Positions 10,421 through 21,792 of a DNA stretch of 64,000 nt are shown one piece after another (the first letter of the stretch is position 1; each line of letters starts with the position of its first letter). Where the stretch lies: NCBI GenBank assembly GCA_003864495.1, contig ML133383.1, positions 6,432,880 to 6,496,879 of the forward strand, given 5' to 3'. This stretch comes from Nemopilema nomurai (Eukaryota > Cnidaria > Scyphozoa > Rhizostomeae > Rhizostomatidae). The notes beneath the pieces are model-generated. The model had not been told where the DNA came from, made no database searches, and worked only from the letters and a program-made list of their open reading frames with translations. The position numbers were made by a program, and so were the translations under genes.

Positions 10421-13400
10421 GTGAGTGTGGAACCAACATAATCCACCATTACCTCAGTTTTGAGTGCTGCGTTTTTTAATTGATACACACGGCAACTTAT
10501 TCGTTGTACTCATTTATGAAACTTTCAATTTTCTCGCCGAAATGTTCACGCCTGGAATTCGTTTTATTAGTTAGTTGGGTAAATACTCCTACTACATATC
10601 TCTGCTCTGTGCGGTCGTGAAAGATCCCTTTGGCTGTCTTGAAGTAAATTGTGTCATGGCGACTCGAGGGGTAGAAAAATGTTTAGCTTTCTTGGTATGA
10701 TGTCTTCAACGAAACAATCGTCTGCTCTGATCCATAATGACGAGGATATTGCTTTGATTGCCGTCAAATTTGTATTTGGTTGATGCTCTTAGATGTCAGC
10801 TCTCCGAAAGAATCGCTCAATTAAAAGCGTGTGAGTGGGCATGACGAAGAGGTGCAAATGATACAAATCTTGATTGTTGATTATCCAATGTTCCTAGTTG
10901 AATCTTTGTCTGGGAATGATGACAATTTTTCGAACGATGGTGGCTTTTCTTTTCACTTATACAAGAATAGGGTAATCAAGATTTTCCAGATGTCTATAAT
11001 TTTCCACTGTTGCTAGAGCTTTCTACTCAAACCCGAATATTCAAGCAAACGGGGCTTAATGAGATAGCAACGGGATTGCCCTTAGGTCAGAACACTCACT
11101 TAGTCGGGAGACCTTTGCAACAAAAGAAGAGCATCCCTGAATAACAAATATATCTGAACTACAGTATGATATCGAAGTATGTTACTACATTTGACATCTG
11201 TTGGTCTAGTTACAGCGGCTCTTGAGGCCCTTTATCGAAATCTTATCATCATCATGTGTTCGAAGTAAAAGGCTTTCTTATGTCATTTGATATTTTCATA
11301 ATCTCAGAGGGGGGGGGGCTAGATTTCATCCTCATACAGGGATGTTGAGCGTATACCAAAGCCTCAAACGTCCCTAAAAATTCGTCTTTCCCAATTCTGT
11401 TTCAATAGCTCCCTCCATCCTAAAGGTCAACTTTCCTAAATTTTTCCTCATCACAACTGGAATTTGAAACACATCCCCTGAGTCACGGTCATAAGGTCAA
11501 AATCATTCCTAAGTTCTTTCTTATCAAATAATCCAAAGTCAAACTCGGGGAATTTATTCTTAAAGGGCGTTCGCTGGATACCAAGACACTTAGCAATAGA
11601 AACTTCGTTCCTTTACCCAGTCAAACCAGACTTCCTTGCTAATGAGAGAAACAGCTATGACGCATAATATTTTCAAATATTAAATTACTTAGTTATTCCA
11701 ATGTCAACAGAACTTTGCTCGGCTCGGCTATGTGAACTTTGTCTAGTCATTGAAACGCATACATTACCACAGTTAAACGTCTGGCTATAAGAAACAATGG
11801 CAAATTTATCCCTCTGCGTTTTCCGAGAGGCTCTCCTATGATAACAAATAGCGCATTTACTACATACCAGACGATTTAGTCTGAAATTATTGATCTAGAG
11901 TTAAGCGGTGCGAATTCGTTTTGCGCTCTCATACAAGCTGGTTTGCTCAGCGTACAGGGAAAATCTTTCGCTTTTACTGTCGACGTTCATTCATGTTCCA
12001 TTCGGTAAAAGACTCAATTCCTACTGAAACCTCGTTTCCATTCGCTTTCTCAAAGCAATGCATGTATACGAGGCTGTAAAGTCCCGGATGCTAAGCCTTT
12101 CTGTGCTCCTTTTTTGCACCATTATAACGGAAAAAGCTAGATCATAGCAGCTTCGTTTTAGGCCTAGCCTCGTTCTAAGAGTTGATTAAGTATCATAACC
12201 CGGATGGACTGGGTAGACGAAAAGCGTCACAACAAGCCACAAGAGTATGTATCCTAAAAGTAAAGAACCATAAAATTTACACCAAATTTAATTCCCAGGT
12301 TTTAAAGGTTTTCCGCAAAACACAATGATGGACAAAATATAAAACTCTCTAGAAAGGTCGCTTCAATGGCACAAAAGTCCCTCAACATTTGCAGTTTATG
12401 CGAATATTAAATTTTGCAATGGAATACAAATGGAGTATCTATTGAAGCCTAAAAAACTCTACTTTGTCTTTTACTCCCTTGGTTTAGGGCTTGCCTAGTG
12501 ATATTGTGCCATCGACAACGTAACTGTCAGGCTACGATTGTTCAATAAGTGTGATCCTGATATTCGAACTCATCTGGGTGCAGTTTGGAGAATGACGATT
12601 AGATTTCAGGCTCTTCCTTAGATGGTGTGCCAGGAGTTTTTCAAAGACTACCCTTTCTCTACAGAAATTAATAAGGATTTTAATTTGTTGCTTCTTTTTT
12701 GTAACTGAGGACACACTTTTTAAAATAAGAATACCTTCTTTTTTCCGAGCCTCAAAATTTCGCCTTAGCATAAAAAAACAGTCAATCTTTTTTATGCGTA
12801 GCTTCATCATTAATAAATTACAGCGCGGCTGAGTGATTTAAAACATGTACATATATAAACATAGAATCAAAGAGTTTTTTTCTTTGGAGATAACACACAT
12901 TAAGGAGAAAGTCTTGATGAAGGTTGAGCCTGGCATTTTTCTTAAACTTTTCTTGAATTTTAGCAATTTTGAGCCTAAATTTTCTGATAGACATTATTCT
13001 TATAGAAAGAAAAGTGTATAGAGGAGATATTAAAATATCATAATTACACTACTTTCAAAGCTTGTGTCATTTTTCTTTAACTAAAGGTACGTGCTGCGTT
13101 TCCCCATAGAGACGTTGTTAAGAACAAGAAGTTGTCATTCAGATATTCACAGGCTTTTTACCAAAAAAGAAGAAAAACTGAAGTTACTAGTATCTAGCTT
13201 TCGAGATCGCACAAGCTATCAAGATATCATTATAAAGCCGTAACTCGACGTAAAATAACGATATATTTTCGAAGGGCAAGTCAGATGAGACTTGGTCATC
13301 AAACGTATCTCGATTCTCAGCAAACGTGCAAAGAACTCAAATGCGAAGTAGGAATCGATTCCCCTTGCGGAGCAAAACGTAAGCAGCTTGGGTCCATATT

Positions 13401-13488
13401 TCATCGATGGAGCTAAAAACCTGTGTCACCCATTAATTGAGAATCGGATGAGGAAATGATGCAAATTGTTGGTTAACTTTTGTTTTAG
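10421..13488. other. Intergenic or intronic, nothing recognised
   Basis: AT-rich sequence with a run of ten G at 11309-11318 and scattered short frames. No exon with both splice signals and a persuasive peptide was found. If 9333-10420 is a real gene, this could be intron. Confidence 0.4.
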
Positions 13489-13666
13489 GAAAAGTATTGA
13501 TTGGACATTGGCTATTCTAGTAAACAGTGTTGTTAACATGATTAATAGCACTAATTTCAGACCAAGTCTGGTTTTTGTATCAACAAATGATAGTCAAGAA
13601 ATGGAACACGTTAAAATGCAGTACCAAAGTGCACTTACAAAAAGACATTATGTACATGCTGGCTGA
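13489..13666 (+). CDS. Possible terminal exon, unknown gene
   Basis: An acceptor-like tract (ACTTTTGTTTTAG) is followed by an open frame of about 58 codons ending in TGA at 13664-13666. The peptide is of mixed composition (for example WTLAILVNSVVNMINSTNF, then SLVFVSTNDSQEMEHVKMQ). It is not low complexity but is not recognised. It could be the last exon of the gene suspected at 9333-10420, although the phase of exon C does not join it directly. Chance remains plausible. Confidence 0.2.
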
Positions 13667-15617
13667 AGTTTGAATGGGCTTAAAACTGACTCTGTCCCAA
13701 AATAAATCTTTATCGCAATTATTTGACAACCTTTATCTTGGTCTCTATTACTGAGTTCAGTGTCTATTAGTGGGTCCAGGCCTCTGAAGCGACGTTTTAC
13801 TGCTTGCATTGTTATGTCTAAAATAAATTAGCATTTAAGTTGCGTTTCAATTCATTGCTAAAACAAGCATTTGCACTATTGAAATTATGACTCAACTCGC
13901 GTAAGCCAATCCAAATTGAAGGCAGGAAAAAAGCTATTGGAATGTCTTCAGGGCAATGCCTCAGGCTATTTGAAGACACTATCTTTATGTGAGTCAAATA
14001 ATTACATAAGTATTGGTACTACCAAGCAAAAAAGGCCTTAAACCAAGCTCAATTTACTACAGATACCAGAAAGTAATGGCGAGCTTGCGTTCTCTTAGCA
14101 TGTCCAAGAACAAATTTGGATCAGGTTTAATGATGGGCCAAGTCCTTATAATCCAAAAAAGATTTCACATGAAGCTTCTAGATTTTTATAAGAATACGTT
14201 TGATACCTGGCGGACCAAATGATATCTGGTTTTCTTGATTGGCTTATAAATTTGGCTTGCAATTTGAGCTAACAATCTAGAATCCGACTCTAGTGTTTGT
14301 TTTTCACATACCACATAGTGCCTGCAAACAAGACACTCGTGACAATCACTATAACCTTCTGCAAGACATAATTATGCAATAAAACAAGTCAAAACTGTGA
14401 AAAAATGCGGAAAGCATTATCGAGAAGCAAACAATCCGTCAAAAATTGGCTCTTACATGTGTGGAAGATGTTTTTATGGTCATTAGCCCAACAGTTCACT
14501 TCTATACAGGATGGTCACAGTCCTTAGCAGAACCTCTAAAGCATGTTCATATGCATTCCTGCACGAATTTCTACTCAAGGAAAAACATTTTGAAAACGTT
14601 GATCGCAGACCTATAAGCAAAACTTCAACGATTGTATAATCTATGTACCTTTCACGGCACTTGTTAGTGGATGGTGTGTCTCTCCCCAGTCGATGTCTTC
14701 ATCGAGCTGGCAAATTTTGTCTACTCGACATATTAGGACCATTCTAATAACGGTAATGAGAACCACGGATGCCATTTAATCAAGATTTTACTTGCGCAGC
14801 AGTCAGCACACTTGAACTGTTGAAAAAATGCCATCGTTGAATTTAAATAATAGAGAAATAGGTTCAAAGTGCTCCTTCTGCCTTTGAACTGAGGGTTTGA
14901 CCCTGTATCTGATAGTTGTCGTTTGTGCATAAAAACATTAGTTATTTGAATAAATGTCATACTATGTTCGAGTGACGAAATAAAACCCAAGCTCAACAGC
15001 AGATCGCCATCCATGCTGCGCAGTTCCAGTGCCACGCGTAGCCCCGAGACACGGCTGACGACCAAAGCAAAACAAGGCGATTGGATGACCCGCCTGCTCA
15101 GGAAGCAAATATAAACAAATCGAAAAAGCAAACGTTAATGGAAAAGCAAACAAATTTCTAATGTATTAGTCACGATTACCTTTTGCAAACGCCTCCTTGC
15201 CTCTCATCCCGTAGCTTCAGGGCCTATGAGGCTTTGTTTTGTGGTAAGAAGATCTTTCCCCACATTGTCGCAGAACATTTTGCTTTACAATTTCGTACCT
15301 TAGGGCAGTTTTAGTTAAAATTAGAGCACGAACATTGTTGGAATTAAAGGCATTGAGTCATGGTAAATAGCGGTTTTCCACGGGCTGTTGTCTGTTTTCA
15401 TGTGATAAATCGGCTTTCATGTGATCAGACACCAACTGCGAGGTTAAAACATCATGTGTGCAGTTTGCTTGACAGCCAATCAGATTAACGGAGCTATCAT
15501 AATGACTCAGCAATTTTTGCAATTTGGGTATACGCTTTCCATATATCATGACTCAATGTCTTTAATCATTAGAATTGTTCTATTCACTATCATCAGTTAA
15601 TTTTTGATACATTCCAG
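13667..15617. other. Intergenic, nothing firm
   Basis: Contains a relatively GC-rich patch at about 14990-15110 where several minus frames are open (15131-14733). The same patch is open in another frame (15153-14962), which argues for composition rather than coding. The last bases before 15618 (GATACATTCCAG) look like a splice acceptor, so an untranslated first exon of the next gene may lie here. Confidence 0.4.
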
Positions 15618-16028
15618 ATGAAAATGACGTCACCTATCAAAGAGATTTTCCTTCTTCTGTGCATGGTGCAGATTGCCAGCCTTGCAAGTGGATGGGACTT
15701 CAAATCCTACCCTAACTTCTGCCAAGCAAAGCCTTTCAAGATGCCTGTAGAGGCCGACGGATGCGAGAGCCTTAAGATTCAAAATAACTTCTGCTATGGA
15801 CAATGTCTGTCTCAGTTTTTCCCCGCTGGTTGGCGAAGAGACGTTCCAAACGGCCTAATGGCGTGCAGTGTTTGCAACCCAGTCGCAACCGCTGTCAGAA
15901 GGGTTGTTCTCAGGTGCCCGAAAAGGAAGGAAAAGTACCTTGTGCAGACAGTAAACATTATCAAGAAGTGCAGGTGCAAAGTTGCATTCTGCAAAGTGAC
16001 GAGCAGTTTCGATCGTTTTTTCTTCTGA
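15618..16028 (+). CDS. DAN-domain (gremlin-like) secreted BMP antagonist
   Basis: One uninterrupted frame of 136 residues. Residues 1-25 form a signal peptide (KEIFLLLCMVQIASLASG). The cystine-knot domain runs from C35 to C125, with cysteines at 35, 49, 59, 63, 83, 86, 100, 118, 120 and 125. Its FCYGQC (58-63), ACSVC (82-86), RCP (99-101) and KCRCK (117-121) motifs match the DAN/gremlin/cerberus family, and gremlin in particular has the FCYGQC and CxxC pattern. Family members are secreted, bind BMP ligands extracellularly and block receptor binding. Antagonism here is inferred from the family. The coding region has no intron, but a splice acceptor abuts the ATG, so a 5' UTR exon is likely. 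An in-frame ATG two codons later is an alternative start. A polyadenylation signal AATAAA lies at 16559-16564. Confidence 0.86.
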   Translation: MKMTSPIKEIFLLLCMVQIASLASGWDFKSYPNFCQAKPFKMPVEADGCESLKIQNNFCYGQCLSQFFPAGWRRDVPNGLMACSVCNPVATAVRRVVLRCPKRKEKYLVQTVNIIKKCRCKVAFCKVTSSFDRFFF

Positions 16029-18747
16029 TGCCTGAACACTGAAACACCAACCCACTAAGTTCATATGCAGGTTTCGATTTTTCTCAAGCTGCCGTGTTGT
16101 GGACCAATCTCTAATTCCAAGCTTTGTTAAACATAACTTTTTTCCTAAATATCCCGCATTACTTCTGACTACTTCTTTACAAACTGCATATACTCCCCTC
16201 CACCACCAAAGCTCTTTACTCCCAAACGTAAAGCTCGTTACAGCTTGCACATAGGAGTAACTGCTTGGCAAGAAGCCCCGTTCCATGTCTAGACTTTTCT
16301 TCCTTTTGCCTTGTTTTAGTTTCGCCTTGTCCTATCCAATTATTATGTGCACAAATGATTGTTTTCGATCTATTATAAGCCTGTATGAGTAAAACAATTC
16401 GTTAAATACCCTATTAATTCAAAATACTCGACCCAACGTTTTATATCGAGAGAATATAAACAATTTTCTAGCTTGCTTCCTTTTGCAAAAGGGATGTATC
16501 CTCCATTACCGGTGTTCTCATTTTTACCTTGTTTAGCAATGCTACTCCGTTAATTCACAATAAAACCCAAATGGTCTATAGGAATTGTAATCTAACTTGT
16601 TATCAAGCGTATGGAAATTCGAATTGCCTGTCCTGCAATACTAATGGTTTCTTGCAATAATGAATGAAGTCGAAATGTTCGAAATAAAATCCCACTTAAA
16701 CAGTCTACCAAGCTTGTTGTCACCATTTTCACTCCGTCTATCAGGGGCTCGTTATCATTTCAAATTTGCATTTTATCTCGCGTCTTCGTGCTTTAACGGT
16801 ATAACTTTAAATGCCAAGCATTGGGATGTACTTGTTTAATATATCATTAAATCTTATATAGATTGTACTAAAACCAGATGTTCTATATTGTTTAAGATCT
16901 TGAATTGTGTCACTGTTTTTGCACTCTTTCACGTTTATAGCAAATAATCCGTTTTTTATTCGTCTTTGAACGAAATTACCTGTCGACAGGGTGTTTGGGT
17001 GGTAAGTAATGTAATGGACGCATCTGGACAAAATTCCATGCCCAAGAACAAAGGCTTAAGACCATGGCCATAAAACATCGTCTTCATTGCCCCGTCATTT
17101 TTCAGGCTACGGGATTACAGCTTTACGGAATGTCGGGGTTGTCGGGGTGCTGTTAGTTTTTGGCTGCAGAGGAAATCAGACCAGACAGCATTTGATGTTT
17201 TTAAAACCACGGCAATCGAATACTCACCCGCGGCACCAAGACTTCACAGCCTGAATAATGATGTACAATCTATAGGAACCAAAGAAGAAAGTGATAACAC
17301 AAAATAGATATTTTTGGCCTAAGCTCCTACTTAAGAATGTATAATCGTGAAAAAATTTGGGATATTCAGTGAAAGAAGATGAACAGTCAGTGAACAGTAG
17401 TTTCAGATGGAGAAAAACACTGTCTTGTCCATAAATTTCAAATAACAAAGAACTGTACGTAACATTAGAATATCAAAACAGTGGTAAACAGCCTACGAAA
17501 TTCCAACCTTTCCATTGAATAGCTTTAACATATACAGAAAACTGATTTTATCAACATATGGCACATTAATTGCAATGACAACATTTAGACAACAGCAACA
17601 TACTATGAAACCGAAGTTGTTGTCTTTTGACTAATCTAAACCGAATAATCACAGGATAAGGGTACGTCACCGAGGATCCTAGGAATAGACCTAGGAACCA
17701 AAGAACCTTTTGCAGGGGAAACAAGCTCAAGCGCTGTCGAAATACCATAGCTTTATCACTAAATTTTGTTATCATCGATTCGAATCTTAAATTTTACCGT
17801 GGAACAAAGTGCTACCTGCTTTTCACATATGTTTACTAAATTTAAAGCTGTTTTTGTAACGTTCAAAAGTCTTCTTTATCAAGAACTTTTTTCTTGACAT
17901 CGTCGTTTGGTTAAAATTTGAGAACGCCCTCAAACAAAGGTAGCAACCGAGTTTTTGTACAGCATGATTTGTGACGGCGGACTGCATTTTGACCTTAGAC
18001 CTTTGACCTTATCATGGACCTTTCTATATATACCACAAAATCATTTTGCTAAAAATATGATTTTATATTATTGTTAAAGAATATAGTTATTGATATCTAC
18101 ATTTAAGTAAATGTTTGCAATTGAAAAACTATAATGGCATTTACGTTCGCAATGCCCGTGTGAAATGTCTATAACATGTTAAATAATACTATTCGTTCTA
18201 CGTTTATATGTATTACTTAAAGAATCGTCTATTTCCCCGTCTGAGAAAGATTGCTTTCTTGAAAAGTCAAACTGGAGATTCTCCTCTTCTGTAATTCCTT
18301 TCGGCACAATGTCCTAGAAATCAAGCAAACAGAAGCTCAAAAACTCGCGAAAGCAAGAAGAGCAGATTATGTGCAAAGATCACCTTTAATGGTATCGAGG
18401 TCAGTCTTTGAGTCTATGTTGAGGTTGGGAAATAAGAAAGATAAAAACTAAACAAAGGCCAGCAAGTATATCAAACTCGGGATATTAAAATTGTAAATGT
18501 GATCCCAAATTTAAAAATTTATTTTATTTCCTCAGATAGATGAAATCCGAAGGTGTGTAGAACAAGTTATTATTCATAGAGGAATGCAAATCAAAGGGCA
18601 AATAATTATTCCTTGAAAACTCTTTGTAAGTTTTTTAGGCCCATTGCATCAATTCGTGCGTTGATTATCCCCAGACTCCAAGGCTTTCTGTGGCTCATTG
18701 GCTTGTATAGCTCTGGCAGCCCGGCTCCTATATCAAACTACTTGTTC
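16029..18747. other. 3' flank and intergenic, no gene seen
   Basis: Includes an AATAAA at 16559-16564 that may end the DAN-like transcript. The rest is AT-rich with short overlapping frames on the minus strand (16807-17775). None has family resemblance or convincing splice signals. Confidence 0.45.
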
Positions 18748-21700
18748 CTACATGCGAACATTCTCAAGAACACTCACTGTGATCGGGTCATAGGTGGGCT
18801 TCCTGGTCTGGCGAACATCACGTGTGTCATAAGCATTGAAATATGGCCGCGTTGTTGCACCGAACGATGGTCCTTGGCTATACGAAGGTGTAGTTGGGTT
18901 GCTATGAACCTTTCGACCGATGAAGGCCGGTGGGAGAACAGCTTGGCTACCATTTCCACTCGAAAAAACGTGGGCGTACACAAGCAACTGCAATTAAAAA
19001 TATATGTCAAGAAAGAAATCTAGAAAATTACCTACCGCAACAAGAAAATAGTATGTATACAAAATATTCTGAAACATTCATTGATGACTATTTTTTCTTT
19101 TTTTAGAAACAATCTATTTGTCTAAATTCCAGCTTCATTACACGTTTAAGTGCTTTTGGTCAAAGCAAACTGTTTATTCTGATTCAAAAGGTGTCGTGAA
19201 GATTCTCCATTCTTTTTGAGGGAATTTCTTTTTATGTAAGTTATTTAACAAAATAAGCAAGCCTGCAACAGCATTCACGTTTGAGATTGCAGAGGGGTCT
19301 CAAATTGAGCAAACACAAACCGATGTAATCACAAACCTTTTTTTCCTGAGACTCTATCATCTGCTTTGCTTCTTCAAGTTCGTTAGTCAGCTGTGTGTTC
19401 AATGTGCGTAACTTGATATTTTCCTCCTTCTCCAACTTGAAATCCTCTTGATAAACACGAAACTAAAAGAATATGAAAGCAAATTAAAATTAATTGTCGT
19501 AAGTTTTTGAATAAGATTCATAAACATCTACAAGCACATTTCTAATGAGATATCAGCTCATTAAAGACCCATAAGGACCTGAAACAACAATAAGAACTTT
19601 AGTACAAAACTGCTTTATTCAGCTTCTTTGCATATTTCTAATTGGCAGCATTTAACTATGGTTTGCTGTTAGGTGTTATTATAAAATATAGTTTTCTTGG
19701 CTTCCATTGTTTTAGAAAAAATAATAGACAATGCATCGTTTAAAACTTTATGCATTCTTGCCATGAGGCTCATATTAATGAGAGTTAATAATTCTAATTA
19801 CTATTATAATCATTATAAAGAACATTACTACTATTATCACTATCATAATTATATAATTTTCTTAAAACTTTAATTTCATTATTATTGCAATAGTCTTTCT
19901 CTTTGTAAGTCCACGCTAGCCCGTTACAAATCACCTATGCAATATATAGGTTTGTAATCGTAGTTCAAGTTCAATTGAAAATGAGAGGTTTCCATTTTTC
20001 TTTTATCCTTGAGTACAAATTCATTATCAACGTACATTATCGTTAGCTTTAGCTAGACACTTGAATACACACTTCCTTGATAGAGTAGATGTAAACAAAA
20101 TGAAATGCGCTCTATCAAAACCATCACATTACTGTCATTGTGGTTATTCCAAGCAAATGAAGCTGCAAAATTTTGTCTTACCTGGTCCTTGTAAAACTCA
20201 ATGTCGGCCTCGGCCGAACCGGAACTCCACTTCGTTGTCACAGAGTAGTCTGAATTCACCATCGGACAATCATCATACTCATCCGCTAACTTTCGCAGCT
20301 TATCTTGAATCCTTGAACGAAAAACAAACAATAATACAGCCTCTGCACTTTTGTTTTTGGTTGGAATGCCTAAATGATTTCTGATGCCCCCAGAAACATT
20401 GAATCTTCGCTTTCAGATCTTACTCAAAAACATATTCAACTTCGTTTTGAAATAATCTAAGCCAGAATGAACGAGAGAAATCAAAGAAAGAAAGAAATCT
20501 ATAATCAACCTAAACCAATCTAAATTTACCACAAATCTGTGCGTATTCTTAGATTCGAGCAATTCTTTATCTTCATATATGGCAAAAATGGATCATAGAA
20601 ATAGAATTTCCATGTTGAAATTAGTCTGTGCCGAAAATTCCGAGTGTTTGGACCGTCAGGGTGCGAATTATCCCATTCTAGAAACTTAGCTTTTTCTAAG
20701 CCCTGTCCACACTACACAAACTAACCTGGGTTAGCTAAAACGTGGGTCGAGCCTGGGTTAGCTAAAACGTGGGGCGAGCCTGGGTTAGCTAAAACGTGGG
20801 GCGAACCTGGGTTAGTTTGTGTAGTGGACAAAGTAACTCGCGACCAAACAACATGAAGTTAAAGATCAGGATTTCAATTCTGATGTTAATTTTTGAGAAA
20901 ATTCCGTGGATGCTAAGATACAAAATTGATACTTTTTACTTTTGATGCTAAGATACAAAATTGATGCTTTTTACTTTTTACAATATACCCATGCTTTTTA
21001 CTTTGTGTTTGTAAGACAGTGCTTCTAGTTGCAATCGTCTTAGTAGAGGTTTGTATAGGTATTCTCGTGTCGACACACATGAGTTCTTTGAAAAGCAACA
21101 CAGGGAGTCCATTGACAGAGTCATGGTAATAAAAGCCAACGATGAAATAGATGCTTTACGTCATCTTTGGTTGTTCTTTGTTCAACAGTACCATTGTTCT
21201 TTGATTAGACATGATCCCAGGTACGTGAAGTTTTTCCCGTTACTTAGAGGGTCAACAAGACAAGCCCGGGGGTCGGCAATCCTTGACCAAGCTTCAAGGA
21301 ACTCTGATACACAGTCTAAAGTCTAACGATGCTACAAGCCCAAGGATTCTCTTGCCAGCGGACAGTCTATTGACAGTAAGCGCAAACGACTCTCGCATTT
21401 TACAAAGATCACCTTTCTACAGTTGTCATTTTTAATTATTCAAAATAAGTATCCATCCACTCAGATGTGGGGGTATTATTGGCCAGTATGGATTCCATGG
21501 CAACCGCACTTCGGATAAATTTTTGTGAAATTACGAGTGCACTCTTGCTTAATAATCAATGCATCAAAAAGCGTATTTAACCTTACCCTTTTCTTCGCTG
21601 TCGTTCCGAATCTATGAGCTTTCTTTGAGCTTCTAAATCCTTGCGATTTCTATTGAGTTCTGTCTCTAAATCATTCCTTTCTTTTCGAAGGTAGCTCAGT

Positions 21701-21792
21701 TCTTCCCTGCACCTTTTTAGCTCCTTGATCATCTTACAATAGCTGTTCATTAGTTCGCTAGGTATCGCTTGTTCCGTCGTCGTTGGACCCAT
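18748..21792 (-). CDS. Coiled-coil protein with UBAN-like segment (TNIP/NEMO-type)
   Basis: Four coding exons in phase: 21792-21587, 20311-20182, 19462-19337 and 18987-18748 (stop TAG), giving 233 residues. Residues 1-68 are a Glu/Arg/Lys-rich coiled coil (KELKRCREELSYLRKERNDL). A linker ends in IEFYKDQ, then exon 3 continues FRVYQEDFKLEKEENIKL into a second coiled coil. The Y-x-x-D-F-x-x-E-(K/R) pattern across this junction is the core of the UBAN motif, with which NEMO, optineurin and TNIP/ABIN proteins bind linear ubiquitin. The C-terminal exon (about 80 residues) is Ser/Pro/Thr-rich and unstructured. The C-terminal zinc finger of NEMO and optineurin is absent, so TNIP-like is the closer guess. 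I infer a role in NF-kB or innate immune signalling. A generic coiled-coil protein is the alternative. Confidence 0.55.
20704..20830. mobile_element. Small inverted-repeat element with internal 27-bp tandem
   Basis: The ends are inverted copies of TGTCCAC.ACTACACAAACTAACC (left 20704-20726; right arm ending GTTTGTGTAGTGGACA at 20830). Between them are three near-identical 27-bp units (20724-20750, 20751-20777, 20778-20804), each containing CCTGGGTTAGCTAAAACGTG. It lies in the first intron of the UBAN-like gene. The form is that of a MITE or foldback element whose subterminal repeat has expanded. No clear target duplication is visible. Confidence 0.7.

Noticed and set aside
14733..15153. 132-codon minus frame and an overlapping second minus frame
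   Set aside because: Both frames are open over a locally GC-rich patch, with cysteine/leucine-rich peptides lacking any domain. This is a composition effect.
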